A stretch of DNA of 64,000 nucleotides from JALZKA01 sp033856515. GTDB lineage: Bacteria; Actinomycetota; Thermoleophilia; Solirubrobacterales; 70-9. The stretch is taken from assembly GCA_033856515.1 (NCBI GenBank), contig JAWVEY010000070.1, positions 27,901 to 91,900 on the forward strand, read 5' to 3'. The notes below the pieces were generated by a model. It had not been told where the DNA came from. It saw only the letters and a program-made list of their open reading frames with translations, and searched no databases. The position numbers were made by a program, and so were the translations under genes. How positions within the stretch are numbered: position 1 is the first letter of the stretch; every line of letters starts with the position of its first letter. Of this stretch, positions 18,753-26,987 are shown one piece after another.

Positions 18753-19286
18753 CTAACAGAACTTTTCTGCGATCTGCTCCACCGTCCCCATTGTTCGCAT
18801 CGTCCACGGGCCTACGGCCCGCTCCAGAGCCTTCAGGTTGAGGTCACTCGTCTGCGTGCCGGCAGCCGGCAGCCAGAGGAGCTCGGTGCCCTCCAGGGAG
18901 AGCGGATCGGTCTCGAGTTCGAGGGCGAGCGCCTCAGCGGCCTTTGCCTTCGCAGGCTTCTTCGGCAAGAACGCGACCTGGAGCTTGCCCTTCGACGCCT
19001 TGACCTGCTTGGCGCTGAACGGCTCGAGGCCAGCGATCTTCGAGAGCTGCGCGGCGGAGCGCAAGAACACCGGCACCTCGAAGCCAAGCTCGGCCTCGAG
19101 CGCCGACTCCATCTCGGCCTGCTTGGGCTTGGCATTGCCGGGCGCCTCGAAGAGCACGTTGCCGCTCGCCCTGAAAGTCGCGACATCCTCGAAGCCGCAC
19201 GCCTCGAACGCCGCGACGAGGCGATCCTTGGTGGCCGTGCGGCCACCGACGTTGATGGCGCGGAGAAACGCTGCGTAGCTAGCCAC
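18753..19286 (-). CDS. DUF1697 protein
   Basis: A 177-aa protein that opens with the family hallmark YAAFLRAINVGG (residues 4-15), then the TFRASGNVLFEAPGN segment and a C-terminal WTMRTMGTVEQIAEKF helix. Length and motif order agree with DUF1697, a widespread family of unknown biochemical function with a ferredoxin-like fold. No signal peptide or membrane segment is present. It is divergent from crcB with 35 bases between the starts. Confidence 0.88.
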   Translation of the reverse strand: MASYAAFLRAINVGGRTATKDRLVAAFEACGFEDVATFRASGNVLFEAPGNAKPKQAEMESALEAELGFEVPVFLRSAAQLSKIAGLEPFSAKQVKASKGKLQVAFLPKKPAKAKAAEALALELETDPLSLEGTELLWLPAAGTQTSDLNLKALERAVGPWTMRTMGTVEQIAEKFC

Positions 19287-19321
19287 CCCTCAGAAGCTAT
19301 CGGTGTCTCCCGAAGCGAGGG

Positions 19322-19702
19322 ATGCGATCACCCAGCGCGAATAGGCAGGCGGTGTTCCTTCTCGTTGGCCTAGCGGGCTTCGCAGGCGTCGTTGCCCGAT
19401 ACCTGATCTCGACTCCCTTTCACGGGACAGACCTGCCTTGGGTGACCGCCGCCATCAACGTGAGCGGCTCGTTCTTGCTCGGTGTGCTTGTCTCGAGCCA
19501 TGCGTTCAGCCCGGATGTCCGCACGGTCGCCGGGGTCGGGTTTCTCGGCGGCTTCACGACCTTCTCGACCTTCTCGGTCCAAGCCTTCCTTGACGTCGAA
19601 GGCGGTGAGCCGATGCGCGCGCTGGTCTACGTGGCCGCCTCGGTCCTCCTCGGCCTAGCCGCGGCAGCCTCCGGTTACTACCTGGGTCGAGCCGCGCTCT
19701 AA
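19322..19702 (+). CDS. crcB: Fluoride channel FluC/CrcB
   Basis: A 126-aa membrane protein with four hydrophobic spans. It carries the family-defining GFTTFSTFS motif (residues ~79-87), the pore Asn in AAINVSGSFLLG (~40-51), and the Arg-bearing first helix VVARYLIS. These proteins form dual-topology dimers that expel fluoride. A single gene is present, so it would act as a homodimer. No fluoride riboswitch can fit in the 35-base upstream gap. The stop codon TAA coincides with the first bases of the 126-bp repeat. Confidence 0.92.
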   Translation: MRSPSANRQAVFLLVGLAGFAGVVARYLISTPFHGTDLPWVTAAINVSGSFLLGVLVSSHAFSPDVRTVAGVGFLGGFTTFSTFSVQAFLDVEGGEPMRALVYVAASVLLGLAAAASGYYLGRAAL

Positions 19703-19826
19703 AGGCGCTAACCCACGAGGTCGGCCTTGACCCGGTATGGCCGGGTTGAGCGCCCCTTCGATTCCGCCATTCGGTCGAAGGGGTGATTGACCCTGTGTGG
19801 CCGGGTGAACCCCGACCTCGGCGGTT
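19701..19826 (+). repeat. 126-bp cloverleaf repeat, copy 1
   Basis: This stretch recurs at 36782-36907 with 121 of 126 bases identical and no gaps. It folds on paper into a four-way junction. The outer 9-bp stem is CGAGGTCGG (19716-19724) with CCGACCTCG (19812-19820). Hairpin 1 is ACCCGG/CCGGGT (19730-19746). Hairpin 2 is CCCCTTCGA/TCGAAGGGG (19753-19783). Hairpin 3 is ACCCTG/CCGGGT with one G-U pair (19790-19806). Hairpins 1 and 3 are near-copies of each other. The copy starts inside the crcB stop codon and ends 38 bases before the next gene. It could be a REP/MITE-like palindromic element or a structured RNA. Confidence 0.8.
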
Positions 19827-19864
19827 CGTGCTGCGGCGGGCGCGCTTGACTCGGATGCGAACAT

Positions 19865-20224
19865 GTGTTCGTGACCGCTGCAGGCTCCCCCCGCTCCCGC
19901 CTTCTTCGTGCGATCGAGCGCGGCAACCTGGAGCTGGTGCGCCTCGCCGCGGTCGAGTGCGAGCGGATCGAGCTTGAGGACGCGCTTCGGATCCTGCTCC
20001 TCATCCGCGATCAGGATCCGGACCGGTACGAGCAAGCGGCCGTTCGCTGGAGCGGCCGTCTCCTCGCGAGCCGTCCCGCGATTGGGTTCGGGCGCGCGGG
20101 CGAGATCCTCTCGAGCGCCGAGGGCCTCGCAAGCCCGGACGGTGCCGTGGCCGCCTCGCGCCTCGCGCTCGTGATGCGAGCGTGCGGCGAACCGCGGCTG
20201 GCCGAAGTACTTGAGCGCTCCTGA
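19865..20224 (+). CDS. Small alpha-helical protein of unknown function
   Basis: A 119-aa protein I cannot name. It is predicted all-helical, with RLLRAIERGNLELVRLAA, EDALRILLLIRDQDPDRYEQ and a C-terminal MRACGEPRLAEVLER helix; the first helix resembles a repeat-type helical hairpin. There is no signal peptide. The coding bias (GC-rich third positions) supports a real gene. The start is GTG 19865 or 19871; neither has a strong ribosome-binding site. Its promoter would have to lie in or next to the 126-bp repeat. Confidence 0.55.
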   Translation: MFVTAAGSPRSRLLRAIERGNLELVRLAAVECERIELEDALRILLLIRDQDPDRYEQAAVRWSGRLLASRPAIGFGRAGEILSSAEGLASPDGAVAASRLALVMRACGEPRLAEVLERS

Positions 20225-20227
20225 CGC

Positions 20228-20650
20228 TTAGCCGCCTTGGCGGCGCACCATGTACCGGCCCGGAGGGATGGGGATGAACCCGAACCGCTCGTACAACGCG
20301 TGTGCATCTTGGGTTGCCAGCATCATCTGGCGCAGGCCGAGCCGCTCGGCCTCGGCCCTTGCGGCCTCGGCCAACCTCTTGCCGAGACCCTTACCGCGGT
20401 GCTCCTCGAGAACGAACAGGTCCGCGAGCCACGCGAACGTCGCGCCGTCGGTGACGAGTCGAGCGAATCCGGCCTGGGCGCCATCGGGCGCGTAGAGGCC
20501 GAAGACGGTCGAACCCTGGATCGAGCGCTCCACTACGTCGCGCTCGACGCCAGGCGACCAGTACGCAGTGCGAAGAAAGCCCCAGATCACGTCGACGTCG
20601 AGCCGCGACGGATCGCCCGAGATCTCGTAGCCGTCGGTATTCGCGCCCAT
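20228..20650 (-). CDS. GNAT-family N-acetyltransferase
   Basis: A 140-aa acetyltransferase. Motif A is clear: WLADLFVLEEHRGKGLGKRL (residues ~78-97), containing the R-G-x-G-x-G/A acetyl-CoA pyrophosphate loop, preceded by a substrate-side strand (FARLVTDGATFA) and followed by QDAHALYERFGFIP, the motif B helix and strand. The closest match is small-molecule or peptide N-acetyltransferases; the acceptor is unknown. ATG 20650 is chosen because the longer open frame upstream runs antisense-like through the TauE gene. It ends four bases from the convergent small gene. Confidence 0.85.
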   Translation of the reverse strand: MGANTDGYEISGDPSRLDVDVIWGFLRTAYWSPGVERDVVERSIQGSTVFGLYAPDGAQAGFARLVTDGATFAWLADLFVLEEHRGKGLGKRLAEAARAEAERLGLRQMMLATQDAHALYERFGFIPIPPGRYMVRRQGG

Positions 20651-20661
20651 GATGCGAGAAG

Positions 20662-21411
20662 CTACCCGCCCGCGATGCCGGCGACGATGCTGGCGATACC
20701 CGAGACCACGATGAGCCCGAGGCCGGCTGCGCGGAACGAGCGGTGATCGAAGCGGTCGAAGAGAATGCGGCCCGCCGAGCGCCCCACGACGACCATCAAG
20801 ACGAGGACGGCAAGGATCGCGATGTTCGGCAGTTCCGCCCGGCCGTCCGCAGCGACCAGTGCGATCGCTCCCATGATGTTGAGCCCCAGGAGCAGGGCGG
20901 CCATTGTGTCTCGGAAGGGCTCGGGGCGGATGCCTTTGCTCTGAAGAAACAGGACGAGCGGCGGACCGGCCGTCGCCGTGGTGGTGGTCAGGGTCCCTGA
21001 GGCAAGGCCAGCGGCGGCTCGCCCGACCGGATTCCCTTCCTGCGGCTCCGCGTGGCCGCTCCGGGCCTGGATCACGACGGCCACGATCACCGAGATCCCC
21101 ACGATCACCTGCAGGGTCGGCTTGGAAAGCGCAATCAGGATGAAAATCCCCGCGACGACCCCTGGCACGGCCCAGCAGAGGATGCGGATCACCTCGCCTC
21201 GCAAAACCTCCGACGGGCGCTTCTCGGCAAGCATGATCAGGAGGTTCAGGGCGGTCCCCAGAGCGAGCAGGATGGTGATCGCCTCGGCGGGCTCGGCGAC
21301 AGCGAAGACAGCCGGGCCGGCCACTAGGGCAAAGCCGAAGCCCATTGCCGACTGAAGCGTCGCCCCTGCCGTGACGCCAACCGCGACCAGGATGACCTCG
21401 AGCGGCTCCAT
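20662..21411 (-). CDS. TauE/SafE-family permease
   Basis: A 249-aa polytopic membrane protein with about eight hydrophobic segments. The family signature is visible as QSAMGFGFALVAGPAVF (residues ~21-37) and the second-half repeat SGTLTTTTATAGPPLVLFLQ (~136-155). TauE/SafE proteins export sulfite, sulfoacetate or related organosulfur anions; the substrate here cannot be read from sequence. The ATG at 21411 overlaps the stop of the upstream MFS gene by one base, so the two are co-translated. Confidence 0.85.
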   Translation of the reverse strand: MEPLEVILVAVGVTAGATLQSAMGFGFALVAGPAVFAVAEPAEAITILLALGTALNLLIMLAEKRPSEVLRGEVIRILCWAVPGVVAGIFILIALSKPTLQVIVGISVIVAVVIQARSGHAEPQEGNPVGRAAAGLASGTLTTTTATAGPPLVLFLQSKGIRPEPFRDTMAALLLGLNIMGAIALVAADGRAELPNIAILAVLVLMVVVGRSAGRILFDRFDHRSFRAAGLGLIVVSGIASIVAGIAGG

Positions 21412-22655
21412 CAGCTGAGCGGGTGCGCGAGCTCGTCCTGCCTGAGCCGGCCGAGCCGGAACATGACGGGAGCGGCGACGGCCGAGACCGCCGCCGCCGC
21501 GACAAAGACAGCCGTAATGCCGAACGCCTCGGCCGCCGGGCCCGCAAGCGCCATCGACGCCGGCAGCAGCGCGAGCGAAAGGAAGAAGTCGAGGCTCGAT
21601 ACGCGGCCACGCAACGCGCCGGGAACCCGGCGCTGGAGGAGCGTCCCCCAGATCACCGTTCCTACGCCCTCGGTTACGCCGACGACGATCGCGGCGACCA
21701 GCAGGACCCAAAGCTCAGTGGCAATGCCGAACAGCGCAAGCGGCAGCAGTCCCACACCCCAGACTCCAAGCATCACGGTGAGGTAGCGGCGCGGAAGCGG
21801 CCTGGACGAGATGCCCAAAGCGCCAATCGCTGAGCCGATCCCAAAGGTCGCGAGCAACATGCCGTACTCGGCGGACCCTCCGCCGACGCGGTCCGAGATC
21901 ACGAAGGGAGTGAGCACCTCGAACGGCCCGACGAAGAAAAACACCGCGACGAACGCGAACGTGAGCGTGGCCCAAAGCCAGGGCGTCCGGCGCACGTACG
22001 AAACGCCCTCGCGCAGGTCGTGGAGAGCGGTGGGCCGCTCCTCGCTCGACCTCTCAGGTCTTGAGTCGACCCGCATCAGGGTCAGACAGCCGGCAGAGAA
22101 GAGGAAAGCGGCGGCGGCCATGCCGATGGCGAGCCCAGGATCGAGCAGGGCCACCGCTATGCCTCCCAGCGCCGGCCCAACCGCCTGCTGCGCGAGCGGC
22201 CGCACCACGCCTTCGAGCCCGTTGGCCGCGAGGATCTCGTCGTCGGGCAGAAGCTGGGGGACTAGGGCTGTGTAGCTGGGAATGAACATCGCCTCGGCCG
22301 CGCCGACCACGCCGCTAGCGACGGCGAGATGCCAGAGCTCGAGCGCGTCGGTCACCGAAAGCACCGCGATCACCGCGACCGTGGCCGCGCGTAGAAGGTC
22401 CGCGCTCAGCATCACCAGGCGCCGTGGCAGCCGGTCGGCGACGATGCCAGCGGGAAGCATCAAGCCGATCAGCCCGATGCTGTAGGCGGTCGCGACGATC
22501 GAAAGCTGCACGGGTCCGCCGTCGAGCTCGATCACCTGCCAGGCAAGCGCGACCAGCCACATCCCGTCGCCCGCCAGCGACACTGCCAAGCCGGTCCACA
22601 GGAGCCGGAAGTCGCGGTGGCGGAGCGGGCGCAGGGCGGGGATTGAGAGTCTCAC
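21411..22655 (-). CDS. MFS transporter (EntS/multidrug-type)
   Basis: A 414-aa, 12-span major facilitator. The first cytoplasmic loop carries the D-R-x-x-R-R signature (VADRLPRRLVML, residues ~72-83), and the N-terminus RHRDFRLLWTGLAVSLAGDG is typical of the MFS_3/EntS branch that exports siderophores or drugs. A linker with RPERSSEERPTALHDLREG separates the halves. The start is GTG 22655. It forms an operon with the downstream TauE gene (one-base overlap). The exported compound is unknown. Confidence 0.82.
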   Translation of the reverse strand: MRLSIPALRPLRHRDFRLLWTGLAVSLAGDGMWLVALAWQVIELDGGPVQLSIVATAYSIGLIGLMLPAGIVADRLPRRLVMLSADLLRAATVAVIAVLSVTDALELWHLAVASGVVGAAEAMFIPSYTALVPQLLPDDEILAANGLEGVVRPLAQQAVGPALGGIAVALLDPGLAIGMAAAAFLFSAGCLTLMRVDSRPERSSEERPTALHDLREGVSYVRRTPWLWATLTFAFVAVFFFVGPFEVLTPFVISDRVGGGSAEYGMLLATFGIGSAIGALGISSRPLPRRYLTVMLGVWGVGLLPLALFGIATELWVLLVAAIVVGVTEGVGTVIWGTLLQRRVPGALRGRVSSLDFFLSLALLPASMALAGPAAEAFGITAVFVAAAAVSAVAAPVMFRLGRLRQDELAHPLS

Positions 22656-22672
22656 CCTCGGCCCCCTGTCAG

Positions 22673-23092
22673 TCAGGTGCCGGGGAATGCCCCGTCGAAG
22701 CAGGGCAGGCCATCGTCAGGGATCGGCTCCCAGACCGCGGCGTTTGCGACGAACTGGCGACCCTGCATGCGGATGCCTGGGTCCCCGTCGATCACGCCCA
22801 TCCTGACGAGCACGATCTCATCCGAGTCGGGCGGGCAGCCGAAAAGGGCCGATCCACACTCGGCGCAAAAGACTTTCGCGAAGCCTCCTTCGGGCTTCCA
22901 CGCCCGCAGGTGCTCCTCGCCCGCGACGACTCGAAGCGTGCCGGGAACGATGCGCGCGGTCGCCGAAGCGGCGCCGCCGGTGCGGCGCTGGCAGCGGGTG
23001 CAGTGGCAGTAGCCGGCGGCCGCGAGCGGCTCGTCGATCTCGAACTGCACTGCCTCGCATCCGCAGTGTCCTGTGAGCACGGGGTCAGCCAT
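22673..23092 (-). CDS. GFA/CENP-V-domain protein
   Basis: A 139-aa zinc-binding protein with the GFA cysteine pattern: GHCGCEAVQF (residues ~8-17), YCHCTRCQRRTG (~28-39) and FCAECGSALF (~75-84). These residues hold two zinc ions in the family of glutathione-dependent formaldehyde-activating enzymes. Most homologues have no proven activity on formaldehyde, so only the fold is claimed. It sits 17 bases upstream of the MFS gene on the same strand and is divergent from a GNAT gene, 23 bases away. Confidence 0.88.
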   Translation of the reverse strand: MADPVLTGHCGCEAVQFEIDEPLAAAGYCHCTRCQRRTGGAASATARIVPGTLRVVAGEEHLRAWKPEGGFAKVFCAECGSALFGCPPDSDEIVLVRMGVIDGDPGIRMQGRQFVANAAVWEPIPDDGLPCFDGAFPGT

Positions 23093-23115
23093 TAATTCAG
23101 CCTACGCTAGACGCC

Positions 23116-23583
23116 GTGCCGATCACTTTCCGCCCCGTCCCGCTCGAAGAAGAGCCCGCTCGCTCGCTCGTCACCGCCATGCGCGAAGAGATCGCGAAGA
23201 TCTATACGGGCGTCGTCCTCGACGGTCCCGAGATGCCCAGGGCCGGGCCCCGAGAGCTGGGACCGCCCGGAGGCGTGTTCCTGGTCGGATTCGACGAGTC
23301 CGGCGTGGCGGTCTGCGGCGGTGGCGTCAAGGACCTCGGCGATGGTGCCTGCGAGATCAAGCGGATGTACGTGATCCCGGAAGCGCGAAACGCCGGCAGG
23401 GGCAGGGAGCTTCTGGTGGCGCTTGAAGAGGCTGCGCGAGAGCTCGGCTACGAGCGCGCTCGGCTCGACACCGGCCCAGACCAGCACGGGGCCCGGCGCA
23501 TGTACCAGGAGGCGGGGTACGAGCCGATCGAGAACTTCAACGGAAACCCGATCGCAACGTTTTTCGGAGAAAAGACACTGTAG
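23116..23583 (+). CDS. GNAT-family N-acetyltransferase
   Basis: A 155-aa acetyltransferase with CEIKRMYVIPEARNAGRGRE (residues ~90-109) as strand 4 and the acetyl-CoA loop, then LLVALEEAARELGYERARLD and an ARRMYQEAGYEPIENF motif B. This pattern is common in PaiA/ElaA-like small-molecule acetyltransferases. The start is GTG 23116. It is followed after five bases by an MFS gene, so it is likely the first gene of a short operon (acetyltransferase, MFS, cupin, thioredoxin-fold protein), an arrangement that can serve resistance or export, though no substrate is indicated. Confidence 0.85.
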   Translation: MPITFRPVPLEEEPARSLVTAMREEIAKIYTGVVLDGPEMPRAGPRELGPPGGVFLVGFDESGVAVCGGGVKDLGDGACEIKRMYVIPEARNAGRGRELLVALEEAARELGYERARLDTGPDQHGARRMYQEAGYEPIENFNGNPIATFFGEKTL

Positions 23584-23588
23584 GAACC

Positions 23589-24857
23589 ATGAACGCGAGT
23601 GGGAGCAACCGAGACTCAAGGCTTCTCGTCGGAGCCGTCGGGCTGTCGGCAGGCGGCGACTTCCTTGCTCTGATACCGCTCGCGGCGCTGGTCTCCGAGC
23701 TCTCCGGGTCCGGATGGGCCGTCTCCGCCCTCTTCGTCGCGCTCTGGGGCCCAATGGTCCTGTTCTCGTCTCCGGCCGGGCGGCTGATCGACCGTGTCGA
23801 GACCCGGAGTCTTTTGATCGTCTCCTCCCTGGTCCAAGCCGTGATCGCGGCCACCCTGATCCTCGCTACGGACTCGGTCGCCGCGATCATCGCCCTCGTC
23901 GCGCTCCTCGGCTCGGTCAATGCCTTCTCGTCGCCGGCCGAGTTCGCGCTGACTGGCTCGGTCGCCTCGGGCGAGCGGCTCAAGATCCTGAACGGCCACG
24001 TCGAGACCGCCCGCTATATGGGCATGACGATCGGGCCGATCGTGGGTGGCGCGCTGGCAGGCGCCGGAGGGATCGAGATCGCGCTCGCCATCAACGCGCT
24101 GACGTTCGCGGCGGTGGCCGTGGCGGCGTGGATGCTGACGGTGCGCCGCCAGCCCTCCTCGGCGCACGAGGATGCCGAGGCCGAGGTTCGCGGCGGTTTC
24201 GAGATCCTCGGTCACGACCCGGTCCTGCGCCTCATGATGGGGGTGACCTTCGTGACGCTCCTCCTCATGACTGGCGTCGCGACAGCAGAGGTCTTCTACG
24301 TGACGGAGGACCTCGATGGCGGCGATTTCGGGTACGGAGCGGTGATGACGGCGTGGACCCTGGGGATGGCGGGAGGGGCCCTGTTCATCTCGTCGCGCAT
24401 CGGCGCCACAGCGCTCGCGTCGATGGCCATGGTGATGATCATGGTCCAGGGCGGCGGCCTCTCCGTTCAGACGATCGCGCTCTCGCTGCCACTCGCGATT
24501 GGCTGCTACCTCGTCGGCGGCCTCGGTCACGGCACCAAGAATGTCCTGGTCCGCACGCTGATCCACGAGCGCACACCGGCGAACGCGCATGGACGGTCGG
24601 GCGCCGCTTACAACGCGCTGCGAAACGGCGCTGAGCTGGGCGCACTCGCGATCGGCGCATTCTTGGTCGAGGCGCTCGGCGCCCGCGGAACCCTCGCAAT
24701 CCAGGGTGCCGCCCCGATCCTCGTCGCGCTCGCAGGGCTCGTAATCCTGACTTTCAGGCTCGGGGGAGGCCCCAGCGCCGAACCGGAGCCCATCAGTGAA
24801 ACCATGGACGACGAAGCGACGGCGCCCACGGCGCCAGTGAGAGGAGAGATGGCATGA
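23589..24857 (+). CDS. MFS transporter
   Basis: A 422-aa, 12-span major facilitator of the MFS_3 type. The loop after helix 2 has AGRLIDRVETRSLLIVSS, the D-R-x-x-x-R signature, and helix 4-5 contains the GSVNAFSSPAEFALTGSVAS segment common in this branch. The C-terminal tail is hydrophilic and rich in Glu/Pro. It overlaps the downstream cupin gene by four bases (ATGA). The substrate is unknown; the branch includes macrolide-type and other drug exporters. Confidence 0.82.
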   Translation: MNASGSNRDSRLLVGAVGLSAGGDFLALIPLAALVSELSGSGWAVSALFVALWGPMVLFSSPAGRLIDRVETRSLLIVSSLVQAVIAATLILATDSVAAIIALVALLGSVNAFSSPAEFALTGSVASGERLKILNGHVETARYMGMTIGPIVGGALAGAGGIEIALAINALTFAAVAVAAWMLTVRRQPSSAHEDAEAEVRGGFEILGHDPVLRLMMGVTFVTLLLMTGVATAEVFYVTEDLDGGDFGYGAVMTAWTLGMAGGALFISSRIGATALASMAMVMIMVQGGGLSVQTIALSLPLAIGCYLVGGLGHGTKNVLVRTLIHERTPANAHGRSGAAYNALRNGAELGALAIGAFLVEALGARGTLAIQGAAPILVALAGLVILTFRLGGGPSAEPEPISETMDDEATAPTAPVRGEMA

Positions 24858-25255
24858 GTAGTGACTATTCGATCGCCAAGCGCGAGGAGGCCCAGGACTA
24901 CATGGCCGAGTACCCCGGCTTCGGGGAGCTGCGCTCGTTCGGGGGCGCTGTGGACTCGGAGCAGGTCGCGTTCTCGTGGCGGCTGATGCCGCCGGGCACC
25001 GGCGGGCGCGGCAGCTACGGGCATAAGCACAAGTCGCAGGAGGAGGTCATGTTCGTCGTCTCGGGCACGGTGACCTTCAAGATCGGCGACGATGTCTTCG
25101 AGGCCGGCCCGAAGACGGCGGTGCGCATTGCGCCCCACGCTGTGCGCTCCATCCACAACGACACAGACCAGGACGCCGAGGTCATCCTCTGCTCGGTCCG
25201 GGTGGATGATGTGCGGGAGGACGTCGAGATGGAAGAGGACTTCTGGCCTGAGTAG
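24854..25255 (+). CDS. Cupin-domain protein
   Basis: A 133-aa single cupin. Cupin motif 1 is visible as GHKHKSQEEVMFVVSG (residues ~56-71), with His/His/Glu metal ligands; the second motif follows the PKTAVRIAPHAVRSIHND segment (~88-105), supplying the second-half His. The C-terminus is acidic (EDVEMEEDFWPE). Such stand-alone cupins bind small ligands or act as isomerases/dioxygenases. It is translated with the upstream MFS gene through a four-base overlap. Confidence 0.82.
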   Translation: MSSDYSIAKREEAQDYMAEYPGFGELRSFGGAVDSEQVAFSWRLMPPGTGGRGSYGHKHKSQEEVMFVVSGTVTFKIGDDVFEAGPKTAVRIAPHAVRSIHNDTDQDAEVILCSVRVDDVREDVEMEEDFWPE

Positions 25256-25280
25256 CGCGAGTTGGATACGTTCCAACCCC

Positions 25281-25583
25281 ATGGAAGCCGCGGCCCAGCT
25301 AACGCAGAAACCGACCCTTTGGGTTTGCCACGGGGACATGGAGGGACCCAGCTTCCATCCATGCCGCCGGGTCCAGGAGGCTCTTCAAGACGCTGGCATC
25401 GAGTACGACAAGGTGATCGGAGGCCACGGGCATCCGATCCCGTTCCTGAGGAAGGGGACGAGGGACGAGCTTCGCGAGGCGACGGGAGACACGAAACTGC
25501 CGACGCTCGTGCTGGCGGATGGCACAGTGATCAAGCCCAGCAAAGCGATCCTGAAGTGGATCGACGCGCAGCGCGCATCGTGA
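25281..25583 (+). CDS. Thioredoxin-fold glutathione S-transferase N-terminal-like protein
   Basis: A 100-aa protein. The sequence LWVCHGDMEGPSFHPCRRVQ contains a Cys and a further Cys at the helix start, followed by EALQDAGIEYDKVIGG and the LPTLVLADGTVIKPSKAIL cis-proline strand and turn (residues ~72-90). This is the glutaredoxin/GST N-terminal pattern; no C-terminal helical GST domain is present. ATG 25281 begins after the cupin stop and is preferred over the longer frame that overlaps the cupin gene. The redox partner is unknown. Confidence 0.72.
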   Translation: MEAAAQLTQKPTLWVCHGDMEGPSFHPCRRVQEALQDAGIEYDKVIGGHGHPIPFLRKGTRDELREATGDTKLPTLVLADGTVIKPSKAILKWIDAQRAS

Positions 25584-25629
25584 GCTGAACCGGCGCGCCA
25601 TTGGCGCCGCGACCCTAGAGTTTCCCTTC

Positions 25630-26553
25630 ATGCGCCGAGGGGGCCACATCGCAGCGCTTGCCTGCGCTCTCGCACTGGTGGCCGCGCCGGCCGCGCATGC
25701 ACTGCCCGACTGCGAAAACGCTTCCACTCCCCGCGACATCCTCACAGGCCAGGGAACGCTCGAATCCGCGATCATCGACGGCCGCGGGCACCTCTACTTC
25801 ACCTCTTCGGCAGCGGGCGGCAGCCTGATCAAGCTCAGGCACGAGGGCGCCGAGCCGCGGCCCCTTGTGACGGGCGTCGCCTCGCCCGGCGGCCTCGCCT
25901 TCGACGACTCGGGCGATCTGTTGATGGGCTACGGCGACTCGATCCTCGGCGGGACCACCGGAACGCTCGACCCGCAGGCCGGACTTCTCCAGATCAACCG
26001 CCGCACCGGCGAGTCCGAGCTCTATGCCGACGGCCTGGCGATGGCCAACGGAGTAGCGAGGGCGGACGACGGCACGGTGTTTGCCTCCGACGACGTTGGC
26101 ATCGGCATCGACCGCATCGCTCCCGATGGCACGGTCGAGAACGTGTGGGCGGAGGTCATCTCTTCGAACGGGATGGCGGTGAGCCCCAACCAGAAATGGC
26201 TCTACGTCGCCCAGACGTTCCAGCCCGCCGCGGTCAAGCGCGTCCTGATCGACGATCCGGCCCAGATCGAGAACTTCTTCACAGCCCCTCCAGAGGACAT
26301 CGCCGCCGGCCCGGACGGCATGGTCCGCGACCGCCGCGGCAACATCTTCGTCGTGGCGAACGCCTATGGAGAGCTCTGGCGCATCGACCGCAAGGGAATC
26401 GGCTGCACGGTCGCGAGCGGCCTTGGCATGGCTAGCGCCGTCGCCATCGGCCACGGCAACCGCAATTTCAAGCGCCGCAATCTCTACGTGGTCGATTTCG
26501 ACGGCCGCGTGATCGAGCTCGCGAACGGCACGCGGGCGCGGCCCGCCGCCTAG
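25630..26553 (+). CDS. Secreted SMP-30/NHL-type beta-propeller protein
   Basis: A 307-aa protein with a signal peptide (MRRGGHIAALACALALVAAP, cleavage near AHA). The mature part contains repeated 'G...L.FDDSGDLL' and 'ISSNGMAVSPNQKWLYVAQT' motifs (residues ~175-195), characteristic of the gluconolactonase/SMP-30 six-bladed propeller. Metal-binding Glu/Asn/Asp positions are plausible but not certain. It is likely exported to the cell surface. It overlaps the convergent SCP2 gene by four bases. Confidence 0.72.
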   Translation: MRRGGHIAALACALALVAAPAAHALPDCENASTPRDILTGQGTLESAIIDGRGHLYFTSSAAGGSLIKLRHEGAEPRPLVTGVASPGGLAFDDSGDLLMGYGDSILGGTTGTLDPQAGLLQINRRTGESELYADGLAMANGVARADDGTVFASDDVGIGIDRIAPDGTVENVWAEVISSNGMAVSPNQKWLYVAQTFQPAAVKRVLIDDPAQIENFFTAPPEDIAAGPDGMVRDRRGNIFVVANAYGELWRIDRKGIGCTVASGLGMASAVAIGHGNRNFKRRNLYVVDFDGRVIELANGTRARPAA

Positions 26554-26987
26554 AACGCGAACAGGTCCGGCAACCGCGCGCCGAGCTTCAGGTCGCCAAG
26601 CACCGTTAGCTTCCGGCGCATCGCAAGTCTCCGCGGCCCGGTTTCGCCCGCGAGCATCGCCCGTAGGTCTTTGGGCCGGATCTTGAGTGTCATCTGGGCG
26701 TCCTCTGCGGGCTCGTCAGATATGAGGCAGGTCCCGTTCGCGATGCGCATCTCGAAATGGTCGTAGCCGCCACCCGGCTTGTCCCACAGCTTGACATGGA
26801 TGACGGCGTCCAAGTCGCCCGCCTTCTCGGGCCTGAACAAGCCGGCCATGTGGCCGACCAGCGCCCGGGTGATCTGATCGCGGCTCTCGGGCTCCTCCAT
26901 CAAGCCGTCGAACTCCTCGGAGTCCATCGACTTGACGTCCTCGTAGATCTCCTGCGGAGATGCGCTGGTGAGATCGATTGGGTTCAT
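26550..26987 (-). CDS. SCP2-type sterol-transfer-domain protein
   Basis: A 145-aa protein. After an acidic helical N-terminus come the SCP2 strands: DAVIHVKLWDKPGGGYDHFE (residues ~60-79), then AEDAQMTLKIRPKDLRAMLA (~94-113) and a C-terminal KLTVLGDLKLGARLPDLF helix. SCP2 folds carry lipids or acyl chains. The start codon overlaps the upstream secreted-protein stop codon (ATGA), so it is the second gene of a two-gene unit, which is an unexpected partner for a delta-60 repeat protein. Confidence 0.8.
   Translation of the reverse strand: MNPIDLTSASPQEIYEDVKSMDSEEFDGLMEEPESRDQITRALVGHMAGLFRPEKAGDLDAVIHVKLWDKPGGGYDHFEMRIANGTCLISDEPAEDAQMTLKIRPKDLRAMLAGETGPRRLAMRRKLTVLGDLKLGARLPDLFAF

Noticed and set aside
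19287..19321. Possible fluoride riboswitch before crcB
   Set aside because: Only 35 bases separate the divergent starts, too few for the known aptamer and no motif is visible.
19655..20035. Minus-strand open frame through repeat copy 1 with a conserved-looking peptide
   Set aside because: The peptide-like similarity to the frame through copy 2 is explained by the DNA repeat; no start signal or domain exists.
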